Both the position numbers and the translations under genes were made by a program. Below the pieces are notes generated by a model. It was not told the origin of the DNA and ran no database searches. It worked only from the letters and a program-made list of their open reading frames with translations. From Codonopsis lanceolata (taxonomy: Eukaryota; Streptophyta; Magnoliopsida; Asterales; Campanulaceae): a stretch of DNA of 64,000 nt. Shown here piece after piece: positions 43,388 to 55,200 of the stretch. Position 1 is the stretch's first letter. Every line of letters begins with the position of its first letter. The stretch is from positions 60,833,693 through 60,897,692 of the forward strand of contig CM028379.1 in assembly GCA_013146195.2 (NCBI GenBank). Direction: 5' to 3'.

Positions 43388-43643
43388 ACCAAAGATCATC
43401 GCGTATCGCTAATACTCAAAATCCACCCAGAAAATGCCTTCAACGCGAGACCGTGTTTGTCATTACCAAGAGCTTGTAGTGTCATATTTTTGGTAAGTCT
43501 CAAAACTTTGCAATGCGCCCATAAATGGTACAATTTTAGATCGTGTTAACAAAAACATATCGAAGTTCTTTCAAATGGCTATTCTCGGGTGGTATCAAGC
43601 TTTTTGTTTCAAGAATGTCGTTGACATCATCCGATTATAGAAT
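43388..43643 (-). pseudogene. Helitron helicase, upstream fragment
   Basis: Combining minus-strand frames gives LRLTKNMTLQALGNDKHGLA and LKAFSGWILSI, the RLTKNMRL motif and following segment that precede the VPNDLL region in Helitron helicases. It is therefore the continuation of 39789-40540 on the other side of the LTR. A CACTA end begins at 43644, so the rest of the helicase is lost. Confidence 0.7.
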
Positions 43644-43800
43644 CACTACAAGAAAACAGGCAATTGAAACGGAATTTCGCAACCGAAAGAGATCGGTTTC
43701 AATTTAAAATTGTCAAACAAAATTTGCAATGAAACTAGCACATAAGCGATGTAAATTCATTTCCTCAAGGCTGGCCTATTTCGTGCAAAAAATTGAGCGT
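43644..43800 (+). mobile_element. CACTA transposon terminus
   Basis: CACTACAAGAAAAC is the standard 5' terminal inverted repeat of plant CACTA (En/Spm) elements. It is followed by short subterminal motifs (GCAACCGAAAGAGATCGGTTTC, an imperfect inverted repeat; TTGCAATGAAAC). The opposite end (...TTTCTTGTAGTG) was not found before the gap at 46568. Confidence 0.75.
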
Positions 43801-45039
43801 TTTAAGAATGGCGCCCAATTTTGCAACCATGTTTGAACCCGATAAACTTTGTTTCATTTCTTTCTACCGCAAGCATTAATAGATCATTTTTATTTTATTG
43901 AAATTACGAAACCTTCCTACAGATTTGCAACCCAATTAACCAAGACAAATAAAATCCCAAAATCATTCTCTCACTTCGCCTCGATCTCTCGGCACTCCGG
44001 TCGCCTCTGCTCCATAAAAATTCATTGTCTATCCGGCTTCTCCTCCTATGCCTAAAGACCATATCCTTCCATCTCCGCTGAATTGAAGAAGGTATTCTCT
44101 CTCTTTCTTCTACTTTGTAAGGGCGTTCACGATTGCCCCTTTACAAACTCAAATCCCTTCAGAACCTAAAAAATTGAGAAACATTGATTTAGAGGAAAGA
44201 CAACTTTTTTATTATCCCTTATTGTTAGTGTTTATTTGTTTGACATGATGATTTAGAGGTAAAGATATAGAACTTCGATTATACCTGGTTGCAATGTGTG
44301 ACTCTTTGTGATTTTGGAAGTTTAAACAATGGTTAGACCTTAATTATTATAATTTTGAAATGATTATTTAGGGTGGTTTATTTTTCATTCGGTTTCATAT
44401 TGTTGTTCCAGCTTTTGTTGGTAATCTATTTTAGTTTTGATTATTGGACACTGAGACATTTTTTATGAACATTGCGTAATCGCTTTGGATTGATTCCAAT
44501 TAGCTTCTTTCTAATCTTAATTACCTCCTCGATGTATTTGGAGTTGAAAATAACGCTAGTTGCCTCCTTGATACGGTATTTTCCACAATTTTATTCTTCT
44601 ACTAGTCTTATTTTTGATAAGTGTTTTGCTTTGTTCTTGCAATGCATGTTTAATTTCCTGTCCTTTTGTTCATAAATATGAGTCGAGAGATGCGCAAGTT
44701 ATTACTCAATCCTTTGCTCACAATCCAAACCCGATGTCAAGTTATGAAAGAACGATTTTTTTTGAATAATCATCCTTATCTCTTATTGCTTCTTAGCTTG
44801 GCTTGATGGACTATTGTTTTTCTTAAAGTGTTCCACTTTGGTTGTTGGGTCTAATACTTAAATGCACCGGATAGTCACCGGTCATTTATGTTGTATGAGT
44901 GTCAAACAAGTTTGTTGGGGCGTAAAAACCAGTCCTTTCATATAGTATGCACTCTATACATAGAGATGTGTGTGTGTAGTTGGCGTGATTGCATTCATCT
45001 TTACTTGTAAAAGTATGGTGACAATAACAGTTGGGATGA
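43801..45039. other. Possible CACTA interior, no gene recognised
   Basis: A CT-rich, exon-like stretch at 43920-44100 ends at a possible 5' splice site, and AT-rich intron-like sequence follows. No transposase or other protein could be named. Confidence 0.3.
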
Positions 45040-45195
45040 TAACAAACAAGATAGCCAAGTAAGAAAAGCCAATATGCCAAAGGTAAAGTATGTAGTCATG
45101 GTTGAACTCCCGAAAAGATTAAGCTTGAATGCCAATTCAAGATCCACCATACTCATATCGAAGACACCTATGAGAAAATCGAAATACAAGCCGCA
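45040..45195 (-). pseudogene. Possible ABCC (MRP-type) transporter fragment
   Basis: The minus-strand frame holds VFDMSMVDLELAF and then MTTYFTFGILAFLTW. This resembles the second transmembrane domain of ABCC transporters (pattern SSDLSIVDLDVPF then TT..Y.NLGVLAVVTW). The match is about 45 residues, and the surrounding frames do not obviously continue it. If correct, it is a stray exon fragment, perhaps carried by the CACTA element. A profile search is needed. Confidence 0.35.
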
Positions 45196-45791
45196 TGAAC
45201 TTCCTTATAGAGGCATGTTTTTGCAATTTCTTTGAATGGCAATAAAAACACTTGGTATACTCCATGTGGTGATGAAGACTTTTGGTTTTGAATAGACAAG
45301 TTTGTTAGCCTAGTTGACTTATAACTTGGTCTTGCATCCTCGCCAATATTATCATGATTCCATTGATCATTTCTTCTAAAAACAATTTTTCTTTTTTGAC
45401 GAAGAGAAAGAATATCAATGAAGATAATAGAATTCATTGGAAGCCAAGCCACAAAATTAAGAGGAAAAGAGGCTCATTTGATAAGTAGGACTCACATCTA
45501 CCTGGCTCCAATTAAAGACAACTACGGAATTGCTGAGAAAGGTACACACCAAATGTGCCACTATAACTAACAATTTTCATTGAGATGAAACGTAAATCCA
45601 TGCCTCTATATATGAAAATAAAAGGACTATTGACCGAGTCAATGAAATATGAATACTTTTTTGGCCATCGCAACTGGCTACGCTCAACTTTGTATAGTCA
45701 CGCATGACGTGTTTTTAAGATGAAAGCACCAGATAGAACATTTGTATAATTGCATCTTCAACTTGAAGAGTCTCTCTTTACTGTAACCAAG

Positions 45792-46480
45792 ATGTTACGA
45801 GGTTTCTTCTTTGCCTTCCTTCTTCTTGCGCTTAATGCACATAATGATTCATCAAAGTTTGGAGACTCGTCTCTTCAATAATCATTATACATGAATGTAT
45901 CGTAAGAAGGCATCTCCCCTCTCCTTTGTTTCTTTTCGTGGTTCATGCATAGATCGTGGGATATCGGAAGGCTCAGACTATACTGAATCAACAACCGGGT
46001 ATATTATACTGATGCAAGCTTCATCGCAGAAGTGGTGTAAGTAAGAGTATACAACCTTTATACTGTGACTAATTCTCTTGAACACAAATCTTAAATCTCA
46101 TAAGCTTTCCTCAAGGAACCAGAACTGCTATATTCTAAGACCTCCACTAGGGAAGGGTCATAAATATTTGATTAGGGCAAGTTTCTTGTATGGAAATTAT
46201 GATTCTCTCAACAGATTACCTACATTTGATCTCAGATCTCTGAGTTGATCTCAGGGGGACACGTTGTCTATAGCAAATGCCCGCATTCCGTTAAGTTTTG
46301 AGATGGTGCACATTTCATCATCGATTATATTGATGTTTGTCTAGTAAAGATAAGCCTTGGATATCCCCTTCATCTCGGCATTAGAATTTAGGCCCCTTGA
46401 TATTTCTATATATACTACTAAATCTGATCCCCCATACATACAGTGAGTGTTACCCCACCGCCAGACAATTAGTCGTATCC
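45792..46480 (+). pseudogene. Malectin-like LRR receptor kinase, 5' fragment
   Basis: It begins with a signal peptide (MLRGFFFAFLLLALNAHNDS) and, after an intron-like gap, continues in shifting frames as ISEGSDYTESTTGYI, SIQPLYTVTNSLEHKS-like sequence, and then KYLIRASFLYGNYDSLNRLP. It ends with SIANARIPLSFEMVH and PFISALEFRPL. This is the malectin-like extracellular domain of the LRR-I receptor kinase subfamily (signatures YIDCG.., KYLIRATF.YGNYD, LPTFDL, PFISALELRPL). Several frameshifts and the stop after SSLQ make it a pseudogene. LRR and kinase parts would lie beyond 46480, into the gap. Confidence 0.82.
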
Positions 46481-46567
46481 TTTGTACTTATGTTGAGATT
46501 AGTTTAGTCAAATGGTATTTTCAAGTTTCAAACTTGGCTTATAATTAAAATCTCGTACAAAGATGAT

Positions 46568-46667
46568 NNNNNNNNNNNNNNNNNNNNNNNNNNNNNNNNN
46601 NNNNNNNNNNNNNNNNNNNNNNNNNNNNNNNNNNNNNNNNNNNNNNNNNNNNNNNNNNNNNNNNNNN
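46568..46667. other. Assembly gap (100 N)
   Basis: Exactly 100 Ns, the conventional size for a gap of unknown length. Continuity of features across it cannot be assumed. Confidence 0.99.
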
Positions 46668-47750
46668 CTCACGACAATTCTGCGGACGGTATGATGGACT
46701 CATCTTCGACTCTTAAATCCATTTTACGAAGGCGAGTCTCTTCCTCCCTACCGGTTAGCGGTAGGAAGCGGACTTCGACTTGAAAATAATTTAAATTTTC
46801 TACTCGTCACAGGCACTAAAATAGTCTTTCAGAAGACATGCCTACCCTTCACGAACTTTTGAAGCCCAAATCGACCTACCCCATGGATGTTTTCTTTCCC
46901 GACCACGAGGATCGCGATATTCATGCCATCGGTTATTCTCCAGGTGCCCTCGGCCACTCGACCACACCTTGACCTCACCTCTTACGGTTCCATGTCTCTC
47001 TCGGCTAGGCTCGACCTTCTACATGCTCATCACTTGCATATGAAGTCAGCCTCACTCGTCATACACGTCGAACTTCTTGCCATTCAGCAACAAGTTCAAC
47101 CTGCGCTCCCCGAGCCTCACCCGGATCATTACTGCAGAGTGCGGCGCCATTCTTGGTGCTCCTCGTGAAAGCTCATATGGATGGCGGACTCTCTTTGCTC
47201 TATCAACAAGAATGGTCAAATCGTGCTTTTAATCTTTGCTATGCTTGAAACCATTCGAGGAGGAGAAAGCGAGAAAGTGATAAATGCAGTGAAAACGGAT
47301 TCTCGGAGGAAACGGCGAAGTTAATGCGATCGGCCCGGTGACTCACGAGCGTCTTGTGAAGCATGGTGAAGCTGAAAAAGCCGGCGTCTTTGAAAAAGCC
47401 GGCGATGCTCAAGTTGAGCCATGGCACCTCAAACGAAGGCTGAAGGAAAAATTCATGAAGCTGAAAAAGAACAAGTTGCGGCGAAGGCTGCGACCAGGAA
47501 TGAAGTGAAGTTGGTCCATCGGTTGAAGCGATCCAGCCATTTGAAGGATCCCACGTTAGTCTATGGAACATTTCATCTCTCTTTACTTTGAACAAACTCC
47601 GTTAAACTCTCGTTTTAGTTGTACCTTACATTGGGCATTACTCTTATGATATCAGTTACTACATTGTGGTATTAACCAATTTTGCGAGGAACTTTAAAAT
47701 TCTTGGCTTTACGCTTTCAAGTGAATGGTTTTAAGCAAATAGGAGGAGAT
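46668..47750 (+). other. Probable 3' internal region of a copia-like element
   Basis: It ends in a purine tract (AGGAGGAGAT, 47741-47750) directly before an LTR-like start TGTTGAATC. Broken coding-like stretches are visible (MPTLHELLKPKSTYPMDVFF from 46838; a Lys/Glu/Ala-rich segment at 47360-47520), but I recognise no domain in them. Function unassigned. Confidence 0.4.
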
Positions 47751-48767
47751 TGTTGAATCTTTAAATTTAAAGGATTTGCTTAAAACATTTCACTTGATTG
47801 TCGGCCGGACAAGCGGCAAATTAGTCGGTAGTTATTATTTTGTCGACCAATCTTCCGGTGATCAATACGTTGCTATGAAATGAGTTTATCTTTTCTTATT
47901 TGTTTAAACATACTCTAGTACTAACTCTTTCCTACTTTGTGTGTTTGTGATAGATGTCTGCCATAAAATATCTCCCAAGATCGCTACGATCTTACATGTG
48001 ATAACACATTTTCAAATTCAAATGTGTTCCTAACGGGTTAACTCGGACTATCTATATATACCATTGGAAGCATTGGTGAAGATAACGAGTCGGCCAATTG
48101 CAAAGTCAAAAACTTTACTCTCAAGCTCTCGGTCTTCGTCTTCATTAAAACTCTGATAGATACGTCATTGAAAATTTCTTTCTAGTTATTGTTTAGGCAA
48201 AACAAGGCGATTCAAGTTCAAATTATTTCTTCAGATAAATTTTGTCTCACGAGTTTGATTGTTTCTCAATCATTCTCCCAAACAAGGTCTTTTGTTGTCT
48301 ATTTGATCCATTAGAGATCAATTAAGATTTTTAATAAAGTTAGTGCACTTCAAAATCCAAATCGACCAACTTGGTAGTGGGCGTAGCGGTTTATCGTGAA
48401 CCACTTCAGCCAGTGTCGTCGGCCATTTCTTATATCCACTAGCGGCTTAACACTTAATAAGTTATTAAGCAGTTAAGTGTCGGCCGATTAACAACACTGT
48501 TGCTTACTTGTTTAGTTAACTTGTGTTCGAATTTCCTCTCTATATTCGGTGATCATACCTCAAAACAAATTTCTTTTGAAAAGCTGTTGTGGGTCAGTTG
48601 ACCAACTCACTTGACTTAAGGAATTTCAAAAGTGTCGATAATGACCATCTATCAGTTATTTGACAAGATCAAGTTTTCATTTGCCAATTTTAGGATTTTC
48701 AATCAACCACCAAAAGTTTTTAAAGGCTATTCACCCCCTCTAGCCTACTTGTTGCCATACGGTCTTA
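47751..48767 (+). mobile_element. Probable copia 3' LTR (about 1.0 kb)
   Basis: It starts TGTTGAATCTTTAAA after a purine tract. It holds a TATA-like CTATCTATATATACC (48047-48061) and ends about CTATTCACCCCCTCTAGCCT then GGTCTTAC, a U5 style common in plant copia elements. Directly beyond it begins a Tekay gag gene lacking its own 5' LTR. Ends are approximate. Confidence 0.5.
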
Positions 48768-50058
48768 CTTCCTTGTTTTTGTATCGAGAATATGTACGCG
48801 TAGGGAGGACGTCACCGCTAGAGAGGCGTGGTCGTGGCCGAGGAAACAGGGGGGAAGAAAAATAGAAAACTCTGTTTCCGAAAGTGTGTGGGAACAATCA
48901 AGAGCCCAATTTAGTATGAGTAATGAAAACCCTATCCCTGAAGTGCCTCACCCAAACGCAACAAATCCCACTTTAGTGGACCCTGTCCTTATGATGAACC
49001 TTACAAAATTTGACCCAAGGATTCGTCAGATTGTCCAACATGACCTCGAACTTCTTTGCCCACTTTAACCTCAACTGTTAGGACAACCTCACTTTCTGCA
49101 CCACAACCTCGCTGTGGTTCCTCAACCTCGAACAGTAGCAAAGGACCCCTTTGACATATTTCAGAAGAGAAGCCCTAAGCCCTTCTCAGGCACGCCAGGC
49201 ACCATTAAACCTGAGGATTGGGTTGAAAGTATGAAGAGGATTTTTAGAACGATGACCCTCACGAGTGAACAAAAGGTCAAACCTCGCTACTTTCAAGTTC
49301 GAAGGAGAGGCTGATCAGTGGTGGCAGTCCGAGATGAGAATTTTTGAAGCAACTAGGGTAGGAGAATACACATGGGAGACTTTCCTCGAGGTCTTCTACA
49401 AGAAATATTTTCCTGAAAGTGTGCAGGACGGTAAGCTGGTTGAGTTCCTAAATCTAGAACAAGGAAAGATGACGGTGGATGAGTATGCTGTCAAATTCAT
49501 GAAGCTATCAAAATACGATCCTGGTCTCATTGAGAATGAGAAACAAAAGACTAGGATGTTTGAAAGAGGCCTCGATGGGAGAATTAGTCATCGTTTAGTA
49601 GCTTTACAGTTGAAGACTTATGCTGAAGTTGTCGACGGGGCTAGAATACTTGAACGAGTATCAGCAAACTATCAAAAGAAGAGGGAGGAGAAAAAGAGAG
49701 ATTTTGAAAGTCTTGGAGGTAGTTCTTGGGATCAGTTGGGTTATCGAGGAAATAATTCTCGGGATCAGTCAGGTCATCGAGGAGGTAGTTACAATGGGCA
49801 CGAGAGGAGAACCACAGATGATAATAGATCCAAGGGGTCAAATCAGTGGAGTCGGAATCGAAATCAAGGATAAGATCAGAGACAGGACCAAGGTCAGGAC
49901 AGATGGAATGTAAATCGGGGACAGATCGAGAATTGTAAGACCTGTGGGGGAAAGCATCCAACATTGGCTTGCCACATGGAAACATGATCTTGTTTTAATT
50001 GCGGTAAGATGGGACACAAAGTCAGAGATTTCCCTGAGCCACTAAGGAATCGGGTTGT
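48768..50058 (+). pseudogene. Tekay-lineage Ty3/gypsy gag
   Basis: An Arg/Gly-rich start (SPLERRGRGRGNRG) is followed by the Retrotrans_gag domain (KPFSGTPGTIKPEDWVESMK, ADQWWQSE, WETFLEVFYKKYFPESV, EQGKMTVDEYAVKFMKLSKY), then RRGRGG-type and Asn/Arg/Gly-rich linkers and zinc-binding motifs CKTCGGKHPTLAC and CFNCGKMGHKVRDF. In the second the final Cys of CX2CX4HX4C is Phe. Stops occur in the N-terminal part (near 48861 and 49066), before RDQRQDQ at 49871 and after CHMET. The protein would build the particle and bind RNA. No primer-binding site or 5' LTR precedes it. Confidence 0.88.
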
Positions 50059-52290
50059 TCATAACACTGGTGGCGATGACAAACCTAAACCAATGGAGCA
50101 TGGTAGAGTGTATGCAATGACGGCAAGAAATGCTCGCGCTACTAATGACGTGGTGGCAGGTACCGTCCAACTTTCTTCTCCTAGTTTGTATGCATTGATT
50201 GATCCGGGTGCAACCCATTCTGTGATATCTACATCCCTTGCACAACGCATGAAACTGCCGCCACAAAACCTAGATATTGAGTTAGTTATAGATACACCAA
50301 CGGGGGAGTCTATTCCAGTGAGTTTAGTAGATAGCTCTTGTTCGTTGAATTTGGAGGGTAGGAAAATGCCTATAGATCTGATTTCCTTAGATATTCGAGA
50401 TTTTGACATAATTTTGGGAATGGACTAGTTAGCCGCCTTCCATGCTAAGGTGGACTGTTTTGGGAAGGAGGTAATATTTTGTATTCCAGGAGAACCGGAG
50501 TTTCGATTTAAGGGTTCTAAGACAACGGCCCTAACAGGTTGTATCTCATCAATGCAAGCTCGTAAACTGTTAAGGAAGGGTTGTCAAGGTTATTTGGCAC
50601 ACATTACTGATACACGTAAGGAATGGGTTAGTATAGAGTCACTTCCTGTGGTTAGGGAGTTTATGGAGGTGTTTCCTGAAGAATTACCAGGACTTCCACC
50701 AGAGAGGGAGGTGGAATTCTTAATTGACTTAGCACCTGGGACAGCCCCAATCTCTAAAGCACCTTATAGAATGGCTCCAACGGAACTTAAAGAATTGAAG
50801 GAGCAATTACAAGAATTGTTGGAGAAAGAGCTCATTAGGCCTAGCGTATCACCATGGGGTGCACTAGTTTTGTTTGTGAAGAAGAAAGACGGGACGATGA
50901 GGCTATGCATTGATTATCGTGAGTTGAATCAGGTCACGGTGAGGAACAAATACTCGTTACCAAGGATCGATGATCTTTTTGACCAACTACAAGGTGTATG
51001 CTACTTCTCTAAGATCAATCTTCGTTCGGGGTACCACCAACTTAGAGTCAGAAAGGAGGATATTGCTAAGACTACATTTAGAACACGGTACGGCCACTAT
51101 GAGTTTTTTGTGATGCCGTTTGGGTTGACGAACGCTCTGGCAGCATTTATGGACTTAATGAACTGAGTGTTTCAGAAGTTTCTAGATCGGTGCGTAATTG
51201 TCTTCATCGATGATATACTTATCTACTCAAAAACTCGAGAGGAGCACGAGAAACACTTGAGAGCGGTACTGCAGATTTTAAAGGAGGAGAAATTATATGC
51301 GAAGTTTAAGAAATGTGAGTTTTGGATGGAAACGGTGAGTTTCTTGGGTCATGTAGTGTCAAAAGATGGTGTCTCAGTAGACCCAGCCAAAATAGAGGCA
51401 GTAGTAAACTGGGAGAGACCGACGACCGCTACGGATGTTCGAAGTTTCTTGGGGCTAGCAGGATATTATCGTCGTTTCGTAGAAGGGTTTTCTAAAATCG
51501 CAGGACCTCTAACCCAGTTGATTCAGAAAAACAAGAAGTTTGTTTGGACAGAGGAGTGTGAGGCATGTTTTGAGGAGTTGAAGAAAAGATTGGTGTCAGC
51601 TCCAATTCTTGCTTTACTGTCAGGATCAGAGAAGTTTGTGATCTATAGTGATGCTTCGTTGAAAGGCCAGGGGTGTGTATTGATGCAGGATGGGAAGGTG
51701 ATTGCCTACGCCTTGAAGCAGTTAAAGAACTTTGAAAGAAACTACCCAACCCATGACTTAGAATTAGTCATGATAGTGTTTGCTTTAAAGATTTGGAGAC
51801 ATTATTTATATGGAGTGACTTGTGAGATTTATACTGACCACAAGAGTCTTAAGTACATTTTCACTCATAAAAATTTGAATATGAGACAGCGGCGATGATT
51901 GGAGCTATTGAAGGACTATGACTGCACCATTCTCTATCATCCAGGTAAAGCCAATGTTGTGGCTGATGCTTTGAGTCGTAAGAGCAAGGGAACCTTGGCA
52001 ATGATGTTAACAAATGAGAAGAGCATTCTCGAGGATATCGAGAATTTGGGTTTGGAAGTTCGGGTAAGGGGAGGAAAAGGTTATCTGGCATGATTGAGTC
52101 TTCAGCCGTCCTTACTAGAGAGGATCAAAACTGCCCAGAAAGTCGACCCAGAGTTAGTAAAAATTTGTGAAGGGGTAGAGATTGGAGCTCAAGTGGACTT
52201 TCGACTTGGAGGGGATGGTATTTTATGCTTTGGTAAGAAGGTCTGGATTCCATCGGATCCAGAGTTAAAGAGGGAAGTGTTAGAAGAAGC
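50059..52290 (+). pseudogene. Tekay pol part 1: protease, RT, RNase H
   Basis: Protease: ALIDPGATHSVIS, with D-P-G where D-S-G is usual, then IDLISLDIRDFDIILGMD. After a TAG at 50426-50428 in place of W, RT runs KAPYRMAPTELKELKEQLQE, VKKKDGTMRLCIDYRELN, PFGLTNA, and after a TGA at 51164-51166, FIDDILIYSKTREEHEKHL (catalytic IDD) and SFLGHVVSKDGVSVDP. RNase H follows: FVIYSDASLKGQGCVLMQD, NYPTHDLELVMIVFALKIWR, EIYTDHKSLKYIFT. Further TGAs are at 51896 and 52091. The sequence stops at REVLEEA, where a 4.26-kb LTR intervenes; it resumes at 56555. Each domain is otherwise nearly full length, so decay is recent in terms of stops. Confidence 0.93.
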
Positions 52291-55200
52291 TGTGACGACC
52301 CGACCCGGATCCCAAGACGAGATCCCAAGGTCGTGCCATCAGGACAAGCTAAGGGACAGACAAGCACCTGCTAAGCATAATAGTGCGAGTCAAAAGACGA
52401 GCCAATAAGCTCAAGACAAGAAGACATAGCCATAACGGCGATACAGGATATCAAAAACTAAAACCTGCGGAAGCAAAACCACAATGGGACCCGAGCTAAC
52501 AAGCTCCTATATAAAAACAACCAAAGAGATAGTAAATCTCTCGGCCCAAAAATTCGACGCACGTGACGCAACATTAGACACGCGCAACAAACCATCGGCA
52601 ACCAAAGCCGGCAACTATCAAAAACCCAACCTGATAAACAACACTCAACGGCTATAACTTGCCGGAGGAACAATTCAACTACAACAGTAATATCAATGCT
52701 AAACCACCAACCAAGATCTCACGACTAAAACTGTCGGAGGAAGGAACAACAATAATACCAAAACTAGAATAAACGAGCCACACATGCTCGAAATGACAAC
52801 GGAAATAAATTCTAAGGATACAAAGGCTCGGCTATACAACCGGCTCCCAAATACACAATAATAACATAATACTACAATCTACCCAAGTAAAGTCTACATA
52901 ACTTTACATCCGAGTCTCACTGATAAATAACAACATTTATATAAAACAACTCCAAGCTTATGGCTTGGAAGACCACCTGCTAGAAATCGCTATCCGAAGC
53001 CGTCGCGCGTACTAACGGGATCACTGCACACACTAGGGAAAACAATCACACGGAGTGAGTCATAATGACCCAGTAAGTTTCTAAATGCAACTATATGGCA
53101 TATTATGTCATGGCATGGCATAATGTGCACTCATATAAAATCATGGTATCATGCTAGTATACCAACAAGAAACATGTACTTAATTTTTAAAGCACACAAA
53201 CTCACATAAATCATGTAGCATAATATCTTTCATATAAATGCTCATAAATAAACATGTGTAACAGTAAACGTAAATCGAACCGTTACCATCAAATCCGGGT
53301 TCAAAACCCAACCAACTTACCATGAGATCAAATCTCCAACCAAGATCCGGGCTCAATACCCAATCAATCATACCCTGGGGTTTCGTCCCTAAATAATCAC
53401 AACTCATCAGTTTCCCTTAATGAGTACTCGTTACATTCATCCAGTCTCCGGATGAGAAATGGGAGCTCGAAAGTAGGCTAGATGGCTCTCTCTCGAGACC
53501 ACATCCCACTATTGGCCAAATAGTGAGGAGAAATGGACCCAATGCAACGATTCATAGCGATTGTTTCCAAAGACTATGAATCGTCCCATTGCCGACACAA
53601 CGACCAAACCCGCCAGCTGGACTTAAACCAAAACGATCAAGTAGATATTTACTTGCATAAACCAATGAGACCAAGTTCGTTATTATCGGGCTCATTAAAC
53701 CATGTAGGACATAATGCTCTACAACAATCTCATAAACCATGCACATAATTGCATATAACCAAGTAGGACATAATGTTCTACGAAATCTCATAAACCATGC
53801 ATATATTTGCATATAATCAAGTAGGACATAATGCTCTACCAAGTATCATGAACAATGCATATATTTGCATATAACCAATGTGTTTAACTAACTTACAAGT
53901 TTAGTTCAAAAACTACATATTGAGGTACTCATTATTCCTCAAATCATCAACCAAGTCAAGTATAGGATACAAGCTTAATAAAACATAATGTGAGGTCTAC
54001 CATAATCCTCAACTCAAATCAAATTAAAGACTACTACGTTAGTCTCAAAATATCCACAATTCAAGACTTATTATTTTAGTCTTTATTTTAAGTACACCGG
54101 ACTCAATCATAGTCCTACTCGTCATACATGATTGACTTCACAAATCCCATACTCAAGAACATCATGACTACTCCGTAGTCATTTTCTCACAAGTGTTTTC
54201 ATATACACACAATCCAAAATCCTTAAGAAGAGAATTCTTTCTTAATCTTCTGTTAAATATTCTCGTGACCATACGTGGGTCTCTATTGTCCCATGCTCTA
54301 CCAAGCATGCTCAAGATATATTTCTAATAAGTCTCCATACCATGAGTGTCTCCATTGGACACAAACCAAAAACCCGGTGTGCACAAACATAACCCAAACA
54401 AACCCAAACATTGTAGGGTTTCAACCCAAGGCTCTTTATCATTTTATTGGCCTTATAACGACTCCGTTGAGTCTTACTAACACATTTCATTCTTTATATG
54501 TTTCATAACTCCACACCGTAATAATTCATTAAAGTTTACAACCAAATCCCAATAGTCGTTTGGGCTTAATTCCCAAGCCTAAAATCCCCATAACACAGCA
54601 CAATCATAATCCATTTAAAGTTTGGAAGTTATGTGTTTCACTTCACTAATCAAACGAAATCCAAACGTCGTAGGATTTCAACTCAAGTTAAACAGCACAT
54701 TATCGAACTTATAGTGACTCCGTTGAGTCCAATCTACCCTTTCTAAAATTTAGGGCATAAAAGCCATGGGTCTCAATTCCCCCTATATTCATATCTATCA
54801 ACAATAGTCATCATCTCGGGTTCATCGAACTCACATAAACCCAACAAAACATTTATCAATGTAACATAGAACAAATTCATCAATTTGAGCATAACTTCAT
54901 TTAGTTCACCTTACCAATCATATTCTCGAAAATATGATTTAATCACACAACATAGTCTAATATACTCTACTAGACATATATAACATAATAATCAAGCTTA
55001 CAACTATGATTTATAAGCCAAGTCATAATTTGGGTAAAACCCCCTTCCAAGAATCTCTACCAAATCAAGCTCAATACTCATGGATAATTCACATAGCAAG
55101 GTTTAATAGACCATATAGCATATGAATTTCATTTAAATCAAGGTCTCACATAGGTTTATCCAAACTATATCAATAATTGAAAACCTAGGGTTCATGGCAT

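Noticed and set aside
43475..43484. CTTGTAGTG as the second CACTA end
   Set aside because: It lies inside the Helitron helicase fragment, on the wrong side of the CACTA start, and lacks the full TTTCTTGTAGTG sequence.
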